Assembly: GCF_022376445.1 (NCBI RefSeq)
Contig: NW_025954969.1
Coordinates: forward strand, 248,001-312,000
Length of the DNA stretch: 64,000 nucleotides
Direction of reading: 5' to 3'
Source: Fomitopsis serialis
Lineage: Eukaryota > Basidiomycota > Agaricomycetes > Polyporales > Fomitopsidaceae
Numbering within the stretch: position 1 is the stretch's first letter; every line of letters starts with the position of its first letter. A model generated the notes under the pieces. It was given only the letters and a program-made list of their open reading frames with translations, searched no databases and was not told the origin of the DNA. The translations under genes were made by a program, and so were the position numbers. Positions 29,958-40,057 of the stretch are shown one piece after another.

Positions 29958-31500
29958 ATGCCGATTGACCTCTATCAAGTTCAATTTCTCTCACAGTTTC
30001 GAGTGAGTCACCTATACACCCTGCAGCGTCCACTCTCCAAGCTTCAACGATGCCATTCGGTAGCTGCTGTCTTCTATGAGTATGGCCTGACATCGGCGCG
30101 TGAAGTGCGGCAATATTGGGGCCGGCCCTTGAACGTCCCTAGCGCCTTATTCTTCGCCAACCGGTATATGTGCTTGATCAGCAGAATCGTACTGTTGTCT
30201 GCAATGTTTGCAGAACCTTCAGAGGTGGTAAGTGTGTATAGTCATTGATCCACGTGCTTGACGGTTTCATATCTGCGAATGCATGGAAGAGGTGCGCCGA
30301 TCTGCCATTTGAAGTGCAGTATATGCATTGATAGTCGATGCCGGATTTCAGATGCTCGGTTCTAGTCTGGTGTTCAGGTGTCTACGCAGTCACTGCTCTT
30401 CTTGTGATCACATGTGAGTCTTCCCAATATACCATTTGACTCGGACGCTCCTTACTGAGATATCATAGTGCTGTCTGCTGCCAGAGTTTACGCTCTGTGG
30501 TATGGAGATATCCGGCCCTCTCTAGTTGTCGCTCTATTCGGGCTGGTACTTCCGTTTGTCAGCATAGTAAGAGGCCAATCTCTTCCTTCTCGGGGACCGT
30601 CTAAGTCCACACAGGCTATGATGCGGTTTTCAGTCGAGACAGCTCTCCACAACCCTGTCGTTTGCGATTCTAGCCTGCAGGCAGGGTACGACATCTGTCA
30701 ATCGTTACACATGCTTGTCATTTACTCCTGTATACCTTCCTTTAGGACGTCTCGTCGGTTTCATTCTTCATGTCTCAAATTCTAGCACTGACCCGCGTCT
30801 CAACAGCTTATAAGGTCTATTTTGCTGCTCGCTCAGTCAATCTCGTACCGGATATCCTGGTTGCAGCGTTCACATGGGTGAAGACATACCCGCTCATGAC
30901 CTCTGCACACGCAATTGGTTTCGTTGCGTTCATACCCAGGGCACTGTTGCGTACTGGTACGAGATCTCCTGCTCGAAGGTTATAACAGCGCAGACTGACC
31001 AAGTTGCCAGGGATTCAGTACTTCGCGTGAGTTACTTCAGCAGCCACAGTATATGGACTCAAAACTAGGATCGTACAGAGTGGTGGCGTTCTTCAATGTC
31101 TCTCTGCTCGTCCTGACATTGGTGAATTACTCGAAATATGGCTATGCTCAGACTCTTGACTGTATCTTTGACTGCTAGGCTTCGGACGTCACGATCAACA
31201 CGTCCGATCTTGTCGCGTATGATGACAAGTTCTTCCATTGAATTAGTTCTGATATCGTACCTCCCAAACAGGTTGGCCGCCATACTCATGTCGCGCTTCA
31301 TGCTCCATCTCCGACAAACCATATACAGCAAGCGGACTCTTGTGCAGACTACTCGTTCCAGCAATTCCTTGATGGGAAATATGGGAGAATACCTGGATGA
31401 TGACTCGGACAACGACTCGGAAGACGAACTGATATTTGAGACCGCAGGTGGAGTGCAAGACCCGACTAGATCAATCTCCGACTCGGACTTCGTACCATGA
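29958..31500 (+). CDS. DUF6533-type 7TM protein, copy A
   Basis: Multi-exon gene. Likely exons are 29958-30002 (MPIDLYQVQFLSQFR), 30042-30227 (VAAVFYEYGLTSAREVRQYW then FFANRYMCLISRIVLLSAMF), a part ending 30413 (LVWCSGVYAVTALLVIT), 30469-30566 (LLSAARVYALWYGDIRPSLV), one near 30615, one through PDILVAAFTWVKTYPL to 30957, and short ones coding GIQYFA, VVAFFNVSLLVLTL and SDVTINTSDLVA. The last codes RLAAILMSRFMLHLRQT and an acidic tail ending at TGA 31498-31500. The YxYxLTxxxEVxxxWG and FxxNRYxxL motifs and several hydrophobic helices fit DUF6533, a large basidiomycete-specific receptor-like family of unknown function. Junctions at 30228-30352 and 30566-30760 were not resolved. Confidence 0.65.
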
Positions 31501-32338
31501 TCAAGTAACTTACTGCAGAAGAGCCAACGTTGTTTATTGGTTGATGCGTGTAGCAACTACAATATGCATAGTTCACTCTCAAAGGAACTCCATGGCGACA
31601 CAACTCAGGATGGAAGGCGACGGTACCCTTCCATCGTGGGTGGCGCGCAGCCCCGCACTCCCCCTCAAAGATGCCCCCCTTTCCCGCTACGTCAATCATC
31701 GTACAACCTCAAGAATCAATTAATCACCCTCGACAGCTCTCGATAGACACGCCGAATACGCCGCGACCTTGTAACAGGACGTGCGCGGTGTCTTACAGTG
31801 GATACGGCGTACGCGTGTGGATCGCGATTCTTATTGGACTTCTCCGCATTCCCGCGAACTTTTGAATTTCTCACGCGCCGGGGCGCGCGTTTTCTGGATC
31901 TGTTGTGTGGCTCTGATCTTGATCATAGCTATTGCCAATGATCGTGTGCATGCTGGGTGCTTATTCAATATGTAGTGATCATGAGCGTCGCGGGTGTAAC
32001 GCTCAACTCAGACGTGGTGAGTACAGGAAGAGGAATTCAAGGCAGTCTCCCGTAGGCAGACCTTGTAGTACGCGACCATGTTGAGGAGCCAGGCTGATGG
32101 CTGCATGTACTTAGTCGCGGTCGACGTCGCCGAGGAACGCGCTTATTGCGTGCGCACGCAACCGCGTATCTTGAGATCGAGGCAACATAAGCAGAACAAA
32201 CATAAGTATCTTTCCGCGCCAGCGCCTTGTCTACTTGCCCTCATCGTCGCCGGCTTTCAGGCAGAGCCTTGACCACTCTTTTCTGATGTCACTGCTGGGT
32301 ACAGCTGAGTACGTCGCATTGCCCCACAAGGCTGCACA
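31501..32338. other. Spacer between the two DUF6533 copies
   Basis: About 840 bases. The sequence just after copy A (ACACAACTCAGGATGGAAGG at about 31597) recurs after copy B at about 34000, and the end of the spacer resembles the upstream of copy A. The duplicated unit is therefore about 2.4 kb. No gene seen. Confidence 0.5.
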
Positions 32339-33899
32339 GTGTCGACTTACCCAGTTCAAGCTTGGTCTCTCTTGCAGTTACGAGTAAGTCATGAGACGCA
32401 CCCTGCCGTGTCCCAGTCCTCAAGTGCCGTTCGGTAGCTGCTGTATTCTATGAGTATGGCCTGACATTGGCGCGGGAAGTGCGACAATACTGGGGTCACC
32501 GCTTCGACATCCCTAGCGCCGTGTTCTTTGCCAACCGGTACCTATGCTTGATCAGCAGAGCCGTCGTGTTGTCAGCCATGTTTGCGGGACCATCAGACGC
32601 GGTGCGTGTAAGGTTATAATTTTATACGCTCGACTATTTTCATGCTGATCTATGTGTGTCGGCGTGGAAGAGGTGCGACGATCCCCCGTTCGAAGCATTA
32701 CCTTTGCATTGACAGTCAATGACAATCTCAGATGCTCGGTTTTAGTTTGGTGTGCAGAGGTTTACGCAGTCATTGGTCTTCTTGTGATCACATGTGAGCC
32801 TTGCCAACAACTCCTTAACTTGGACGATCATCAGTGAACCCGCGTACCAGTGCTATCTGCCGCCAGAGTCTACACGCTGTGGTATGGAACCATTTGGCCC
32901 TCGCTACTTGTCATTATATCCGGGCTGGTGCTTCCGGTTTTCAGCATAGTAAGAGGGCAATCACTCCTTATGTCGTCTTCTCAATCGGCTAAACCACGAT
33001 CAGGCTATCATGAAGTTTACTGTGAAGGCGGCTCTCAGTAACTATATCACTTGCAATGCAGGCCTGCAGGCAGGGTATGGCACCTCTACTCGTCATACAT
33101 GTTCAGTATTCACTTATAGTCGTGTTTCATCTAGGACAAGCAGTCCGTCTATTTTACCCCCGCTGAGTGTCTTGCGCTGACCCATCGCACAACAGCTTAT
33201 GCGGTATATTTCATCGCTCGCTCGATAAGCATTGTGCCCGACATCCTGGTTGTGGTGTTCACATGGACGAAAGCATATGGGCTGATGGCCTCCGCACGAG
33301 CAGCTGGTGTCGTTGCATTATTGCCGAGAGCATTGTTACGAACCGGTACGAAATGTCATGCTAAAATGCTATAACGGGGGAAACTGACTACATCTCCAGG
33401 AATCCAATACTTCGCGTAGGTTTCTCCGAACGCTGCAAATATAGACTCTAATCACTGTTATCAAGTGCGGTGGTACTGTTTAACACCTCTTTGCTCCTGC
33501 TTACATTGGTGAGTTGCCCGGAATGGGTGCCGGTCGGAATATTGACTAATTCTATGGTTCAAGGCTACGGACGTCACGATCAACACCTCTGACCTTGTCG
33601 CGTATGTCATGCAGTCCTTCCTCTGATGACCCCAATCTCAGTATTTCACAAACAGGTTGGCCGCCATCATGATGTCGCGCTTCATGCTCTACCTCCGACA
33701 AACCACACACAGCAAGTGGACCGTTGTGCAGACTACCCGTTACGACAATGACCTTTTGGGCAATATGGGAGAATACTTGGATGATGATTGGGACAGCGAT
33801 TGGGACAGCGACTCGGAAAGTGATGCCGATGAAATGATCTTTGAGCCCGCAAGTGGAGTGCAAGACCCGACTGGATCGGTCTTCGACTTCGTACCGTAA
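32339..33899 (+). pseudogene. DUF6533-type 7TM protein, copy B (probably non-functional)
   Basis: A tandem duplicate of copy A with matching exons: SVAAVFYEYGLTLAREVRQY, FFANRYLCLISRAVVLSAMF, LLSAARVYTLWYGTIWPSLL, VPDILVVVFTWTKAYGLM and RLAAIMMSRFMLYLRQTTHS, with an acidic tail ending at TAA 33897-33899. The codon matching copy A's ATG is GTG (32339-32341), and no other in-frame ATG was found in that exon. The DNA after the second exon also lacks the donor-like GTATATG seen in copy A (it reads ACCTTTG). Otherwise the exons are open, so it may be a recent pseudogene or have an alternative first exon. Confidence 0.6.
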
Positions 33900-35070
33900 T
33901 CAGGTTCAGCCAAGAAGCCAGTGTTATGGTTTTATGCATGTAGCCTGTACAATTCGATCTCCTGCATACACAATGGTTCACTCAGAAGGAACTCTAACGA
34001 CACAACTCAGGATGGAAGGCGATGACACCCTTCCACCCCCGGCGGACGCGTCGGTCCCCTCCGGATCAACGGAAGACTGAGTGCGTAATTCAACATTTCC
34101 TGAAGCCTGTACTAATCGATCGCGCCTCTGTATCACGCAGCATGCAGCGTCCCACTTTCACTGTGGGCGATATCCTCGAGTAGACCGGCGCGGTTCCCAT
34201 CATGACGGCGCACTGCACAACGGACGCCGTCGACAGACAACTTGACCGTCGCATCCTCGGTGATTCACGTTGCTACAACGCGGCAGCCAGGTACAGTCTG
34301 CTGATAGAACACCGCCGCCCTAGCCTGTCATATCATGGGCGGCGCAAAATTCACTGTCGAAGTACGTGAGGTTACCTAGACGTATCTGTCCTACTGTGTG
34401 GATGACTCATCATTGTGCCACGTAACAGCACGGTGACTGCATAGGGCCCTACGGTATACTCGTGACAAGACCGAGAAGCACAGGTCAATGGAAGATGAAC
34501 TGTTCTTAACACAAAACTAGGGGCACAGGTAAGTGTCTGCGTTCAATGGCCATATATCTGCATATCCGTGTCACAAAATCGGCATACGTCGGTAGCCCAG
34601 GTAACAATCATTACTCCCCGAGTTTCGTATCCTCATCCGAACGCACTGGCTGGAACGCACTACAATCATGTTCGACATTCAAAGACGTTGCAAAGTAAGC
34701 TCTTTGGTTCGAGATGGCTGTCGTGTCACTGACATCAATTCACAGAGCTGAAACAGGGGACGGTGTACCTGCGACAGACGTGACGGTGAAGCAGATGCCG
34801 GAAATCTTTCGAAAAGTTTGCTCGAGCAGCATATCGTCCACTGGCATGTAGTCCCGCGGGCCTGCTCCATATAAGGCCCCGTCAGAACAGTGTCGCTTTG
34901 TTAGTCCTGGCGACTTTCACCCTCCATACACTTATCTTTCCCGCCGATGCTGGACAGTAAGTTAGCTTGATATTGTGCCTATACGTATCTCTTCTCACGA
35001 GGTGTTCGTATCGCAGCACTTTCGTCTGCAAAGACTCATCATAGCCGCAATACCACCGACAACGACTCAG
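33900..35070. other. Gene-poor stretch after the DUF6533 pair
   Basis: About 1.2 kb. It begins with the duplicated 3' flank of the pair, including an ATG frame of 22 codons at about 34012 that is also present, but not conserved in frame, after copy A. No other coding signal seen. Confidence 0.45.
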
Positions 35071-35445
35071 ATGAACACGCTAGCTCTGTCCTTGTTGCTT
35101 TTGAACGCCATCGGGATACTCTCAGTTCCAATCGACTCAAGGTTCGATACCTGTCACAGTGCGTTATGCGAGTGAGAAGCTGATGTAAATCATTCGCTTT
35201 CAGGTCCTCAGACTATATGACACTCGTTGAGGAGCGAGGATATGTGCCAAAGTATGTCTTACATCTCATATCTCGCGGTTGTTGTGGTGTCAATTTTGTG
35301 CTCACACGTGGTCCTCAACTGTAGTGGTGTCACCTGGGGGATATGGTGCTGTTTTGGGGGCATGTGGGCATGGCCTAAATGGCGAGAGCATCCTGTATGC
35401 GATGTATGGCTCCCTGAGAAACTGGCGAGCTGTGAAAGGACCTAA
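35071..35445 (+). CDS. Small secreted protein, 79 residues
   Basis: Three exons (35071-35141, 35204-35251, 35325-35445) with consistent phases. The protein starts MNTLALSLLLLNAIGILSVP, a clear signal peptide, followed by a short mature part of about 57 residues rich in Trp and with four Cys (WGIWCCFGGMWAWPKW, PVCDVWLPEKLASC). Donors are GTTCGA and GTATGT, acceptors TTCAG and TGTAG. No family was recognised. The size, signal and even cysteine number are typical of fungal small secreted proteins. The last exon is open in a second frame too, so the C-terminus is less certain than the N-terminus. Confidence 0.5.
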
Positions 35446-36293
35446 TTGTCCGCACCCCGCAGCACTCAACCATACACACGCAAGAGGCCAGATGATGCGC
35501 AGGCTTTGCTGATGTTTGCCTGATCATACAGACCGTCGGTCGCGGAGTTCGTAGCCCAGGAGTTGGTCCGGTCAAGGCAAGAACCAGACGCTCCCATCCT
35601 CGGACACCAACGGCGCGCGATGGGATGATACGGTGTCATACTGAAGCTTGGGACTGTCACACCCTTGCGTGCTATATTGAGACCCATCATAAGGGGCGCT
35701 GTCTGTCGCTCGTGCGAGGACTTTGCTTAGAATACACATTCCCACTCGTTCGCAGCGGACGTGTCCACGCCCTCGTCCACTTGAACTGTCAGATCACGAC
35801 ATAGACACGTACGCCGCCTAACTACCATGACTACTATTACAATGAACATCGCCTTCCGCACCGTCATCTCAAAAGTCGCGGTCCACATGACACATGATTG
35901 TCAAACCGAGATGTACATTCTAATAAATCGCCTGTGCAATGAGGGGATGCCGCGCCGAGATACCATCTACAGAACACGAAGTCCAACTCAGGCCTGAGAG
36001 CCGCGATGATCAACACGACGACGAATTCGTCGGAGGCTGACAGGATATCAACAGAATGGAGATGTTGCCCTGCCACTCGAGATCGCAACAACGAAGGGGT
36101 TACCTATGTAAGCAAGCATGGTGGCCGCTCTGGTCCCCAGTTCGCCTGGGCGGCCACCTTACCTTTCATACTTGGTGTAGAGCAGTGAGTTAACCCTGTA
36201 GGCGTGTTTCCGAGTTACGACTGACCATGGACCAGCCTCCGTTTCCGAGTCGTACATAACCCTCGCTTTTTGAAGTGCACATTCGACGCTAGG
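35446..36293. other. Intergenic, nothing recognised
   Basis: About 850 bases. Short open frames without family features on either strand. Confidence 0.45.
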
Positions 36294-36804
36294 ATGTTCA
36301 ACTTGTCCACGCTGTTTCTTGCCGTTGTTGTCAGCGCACTAGTCGCTGCGAACGTGGTTGTCGCCGCTCCCATACCTGACAAGTGCGTTCTATCAAGTCA
36401 CGTCAAGCATGAACGTCATACTCACGCACCTCTCTCCGGATCAGAGGCTACACCGACGCGCTCGTGGATCGCCACTGGCATTTTCCAGGGTATGCCAAGT
36501 CTCTTCCAACGGATACTGACAGTACCGCTGGTGTTGACCATCATCTACTTCGCGCTCAATAGAACAGGAGGAACCATACAATTCGGGATGCCTGTTGTTG
36601 ACGATATATGTAAGTGGATTTACACTGTCGATAATCGGCGCACTGACGCGGATCCAATCCGTTCGTGAAGCCTCTGAGCGCCACGGTTTGGAGGCCTATG
36701 ATCTGCAGTTTGGCGTAGCGGGAGAGGCAGCGATCGATTCGCCGCCATCGCAAGTCACCGCGTGTCCCGAAAGCAGCCCGGGTAGCATTCTAGTCGAGTC
36801 GTAG
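36294..36804 (+). CDS. Small secreted or membrane protein, 149 residues
   Basis: Two exons (36294-36609, 36671-36804), intron GTAAGT...GAAG, phases consistent. It starts MFNLSTLFLAVVVSALVAAN and continues VVVAAPIPDK, a signal peptide with likely cleavage after AAA-like residues. A second hydrophobic segment (ILTVPLVLTIIYFAL, residues about 80-95) may span the membrane. The C-terminal half (ERHGLEAYDLQFGVAG, PPSQVTACPESSPGSIL) is polar. No domain recognised; the N-terminal style (MFNL...AAPIP) is common among lineage-specific basidiomycete secreted proteins. It neighbours another small secreted protein, so the stretch may be a small secretory cluster. Confidence 0.5.
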
Positions 36805-37826
36805 CGGACAATCGTGTTATTGAGATCGCGAAGCATCTTTCACGCGCCTTGTCAGCTCAGAGTGCGAGGCCAAATATGTCTGCGAAACATCAGGTACTCA
36901 CCTGGTGTACTACATGTGTCCTGTCACCGCCCTTGAGCCATCGAGCCAAACTGGAATTTGGATGACGCGAGGCCGTATTCAGTGACATAGTATCAGGCTT
37001 GGGCAGCTCGAAACACACTTAGCACCTCGCTCGTCTTACCACCCACTGCGCCTGGCAAGCATATGCAGCCGGGCTGTACCTATATAGTAGAACTGGCCTC
37101 AAATATGAGCCTCGTTTTGAGGTGGGAAATTTAGATGTACATACTAACAGCCTGGCTATGTCTCGATGTTATGCACTATTAGCGTCCGAGTCGAACGTGG
37201 GCAAGAGAATGCGAACGCCGAGGTGGCGGGCTGTGGCGGGCCGCGGCACGGCGCGCACATCGCAATCTAAGCGCCGGAATACAAATTGGACCTCCAGTGT
37301 CGAATTTGGCTTGGGAGCTTCCTCGCCACCTCGCCACCTCGCCTCAACGTGGTCCGAACTTTCAATCGCAGGCATGAAAGAATGCCCTCGTGTTTCCACT
37401 AATTTGCGGTGTATGTCCTACGCAGACAAATTTACAGCTAAAGGTCAACGGCCCAGCGGCTTATCCGGATGCTAAGTGCCATTATAATCGTTATGGGTCG
37501 CTTATGTCGATGTCTACTCTTTACTGACTTGATTTCCGTGATTTTGACCGCCCCAGTTCGTGGATCGTAAATATGACGCTCCAACTCGTAGCCGCTGCTT
37601 TACAGAAAAGAAACTGGCTGACCCGTAGAGTGGTACTAGTAAATCTGTCGGGCCGTGTGACCAGTGTGACGTAGTTCGGTGGTCAGTACTCCAGTGACGA
37701 GGTGCCAGACTGGCCGGTGTATGCAAACCGTCGCCCTCATGAACTTCTCGGTTCACCATCCTACTTTCCAACTCCTGGCATTCGTACTGATCCTTCCCTA
37801 CCACAACTTCTTCATCTAGTAGTATA
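36805..37826. other. Intergenic, nothing recognised
   Basis: About 1 kb. An open frame at 37122-37475 has random-looking composition and a CGCCACCTCGCCACCTCGCC microrepeat at about 37323, and is not accepted as a gene. The right end holds the promoter of the decarboxylase. Confidence 0.45.
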
Positions 37827-39256
37827 ATGAGCAAACAGACGAAGATCCATGCTCGACATGAGGACGTTCCGAAGGAACATCATGTACACAGGTGAGCTCA
37901 CGCCTTCGACTCGACTGAAGACATATGTGCCGATGCATGCCTTTTCACAGAACTGGTGACTGGCTTCCTGGAGACCATCGCGTCCACAAGGAATGGCTGA
38001 ACGGCGTCATTGAGCATGTCGACAAGAACCCGAAAGACATTCAACCCATTATACAAGAGTTCAAGACGCTCATCGAGACCAACACGCGCGTTTACATGCT
38101 CGTGCAGTCCATGTTCGAGCAGATCCCTTCCAAGAAGCCCTATTCGTCTGACCCGACCGGCCACAAGCAGATTAGGGACCACAAGCACATGCTTCAACTG
38201 CTTAACCACCTCATGACCACTGCACCGCACTGGAGTGACAGTTCGCACCGCGTCGGCATGGTCGGCGTGCCCATCAACGCCGTCCTCGACTGGCCTATGG
38301 GTACCCCCAGCGGCTTCGCGTTCTTCCTCGACCCCGATGTCAACCAGATGCTGGAAAAGGTCCTCGACGCGTGGGGTGCGTTCCTCTGCTCCGAGGATTC
38401 GGCCAAGCAGGCACTCCACGACGGCCCGAGCGGCTGGTTCAGCGCGCACGGCAAGTCCGACCTCTCCGCCGTTGCGAACGGCGCTGCGGGCACCTCACAC
38501 GCGTTCGAGGATCTCTTCGAGTGCGACCCCTCAAAGCCCTATCACGGCTTCGCGTCCTGGGACGCGTTCTTCACACGCAAGTACAGGGAGCATGCGCGCC
38601 CCATCGCTGCACCGGACGACGACAACGTTATCGCGAACGCGTGCGAGTCGAAGGCGTACAACGTCGCGCACAACGTCGCGCTGCGCGACGCGTTCTGGAT
38701 CAAGGGCCAGCTGTACTCCGTGCTCGACATGCTCGCCCACGACGAGCGCGCGCCACTCTTCGTCGGCGGGACGGTCTACCAGGCGTTCCTCTCCGCGCTC
38801 TCGTACCATCGCTGGCACGCGCCCGTCAACGGACGCGTTGTCCGGGCGTACGTCAAGGAGGGCACATACTACTCCGAGCCGCTTTTCAGCGGCGTGGGCG
38901 ACCCCGAACGGCGGGGGAGCGCCAAAGACGGGGATGAGATCGACAAGGGGGGCGAGACCGACTCGCAGGTATACCTGACCGCCGTCGCGACGCGCGCGAT
39001 CATCTTCATCGAGGCGGACAACCCCGCGATCGGCCTCATGGCCTTCCTGGGCGTCGGCATGGCGGAGGTGTCGACGTGCGAGATCACTGTGCGCGAGGGC
39101 GACCATGTGAAGAAGGGGGACGAGATCGGGATGTTCCACTTTGGCGGCTCGACCCATTGCTTGATGTTCAGGAAAGGCGTGGACGTGCAGGGATTCCCGG
39201 AGCCTGGAAGTAAGGAGAATGTCCCTGTACGTGGCCAAATCGCTGTGGTTGCGTAG
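37827..39256 (+). CDS. Phosphatidylserine-decarboxylase-fold enzyme, PsiD-like (L-tryptophan/aromatic decarboxylase type)
   Basis: Two exons, 37827-37891 and 37951-39256 (intron GTGAGC...CACAG), 456 residues. Start MSKQTKIHARHEDVPKEHH, no signal peptide. The order IQEFKTLIETNTRVYMLV, FGF-like LDAWGAFLCSEDSAK, PYHGFASWDAFFTRKY, YHRWHAPVNGRVV, FIEADNPAIGLMAFLGVGM, STCEITVREGDHVKKGDE and FHFGGSTHCL is that of the PSD-superfamily group containing fungal PsiD. The His in YHRWHAP and the Ser in GGST are where the family self-cleaves to make its pyruvoyl cofactor; GGST replaces the LGST of true lipid decarboxylases. Lack of a membrane anchor and this motif favour a soluble amino-acid decarboxylase, but substrate cannot be read from sequence. 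No kinase, methyltransferase or P450 lies nearby, so it is not in a psilocybin-type cluster. Confidence 0.85.
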
Positions 39257-40057
39257 ATAGGCACGGAAAATTTTCACTTCGTGAACATACAGTGCAGCGT
39301 GACTCTGATGCCTCACGCCTATAATCCTTTTGTTATTTTAGGACAGTAGTGTTGCGCATGGCCCGGACGCACCCCGAATCCACCGGCACGAGTTGCAAGT
39401 GGCCGTGGCCACGCTTCAACCTACCGTTCTCTGACCACCGGGGCGTTAAAGCCAGCAAGTGGCAAGAGCCATCCAGAAACGGTGTGTTTTCGTCATTGCA
39501 AACACAGATTAGTGACATAACCTCGATGGCAGATAATGGATTCCAGCAGGATGTGGCCATGTACGTGTGGGTCGTGGAAGCCTAGTGCGGCCCAAAAACC
39601 AAGTTTTAATGTCACCGAATCGACGCCTGGCATGCCGGTAGGAGCCACTTGCAGGCAGCGGGACCCTGACTCGGTTCCAAACAGTTCCGCGATGAGCAGT
39701 CGCTATTCGGTGTTGATTGACCGAGTTCGTGCCTTTGTTTCTCTCGGCTCCTGCCAACTGGAGCGCGCTCCGACTAATATTCCGTTTCTGTCAACGGCAC
39801 TTATGTCAAAAAAGTCGATGCACTGTCGATGTTCTGTTGTTTTTTGAGCCCTGCCTCGCTTCTATCTCATGATTGTGACCACGTAGAAGCCTTGCCGCGC
39901 TGTCTTCGCACAGTGGAACAGCGTGTGTGCTAGATTCATGAGGCTCTATACCCCGTGGGCCGACTCTCACAGAGCCAAACTCCAGACTATGTTGTTCAGC
40001 GCCACACGCAGGTCGCAACGAGGCCTGAGACGGGTGCAATTGCGGGCACCTTAAATC
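39257..40057. other. Intergenic, nothing recognised
   Basis: About 800 bases between the decarboxylase and the multi-TM gene. Overlapping short frames on both strands lack features. Confidence 0.45.

Noticed and set aside
29958..31500. Opsin or classical GPCR assignment for the 7TM genes
   Set aside because: No Lys-retinal or GPCR signature; the YxYxLTxxxEV and NRY motifs fit DUF6533 instead.
35141..35160. B-box-like GGTTCGATACC suggesting a tRNA
   Set aside because: No matching A box, acceptor stem or cloverleaf around it; it lies in an intron of the small secreted protein.
37323..37342. CGCCACCT microrepeat as a possible CRISPR-like array
   Set aside because: Only about two and a half short direct units without spacers; simple slippage repeat in a eukaryotic genome.
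37122..37475. ORF of 117 codons
   Set aside because: No signal peptide, domain or convincing splice signal, and low-complexity repeats inside; not accepted as a gene.
38194..39316. Several ORFs of 99-261 codons on both strands
   Set aside because: They are other-frame shadows of the GC-rich decarboxylase exon.
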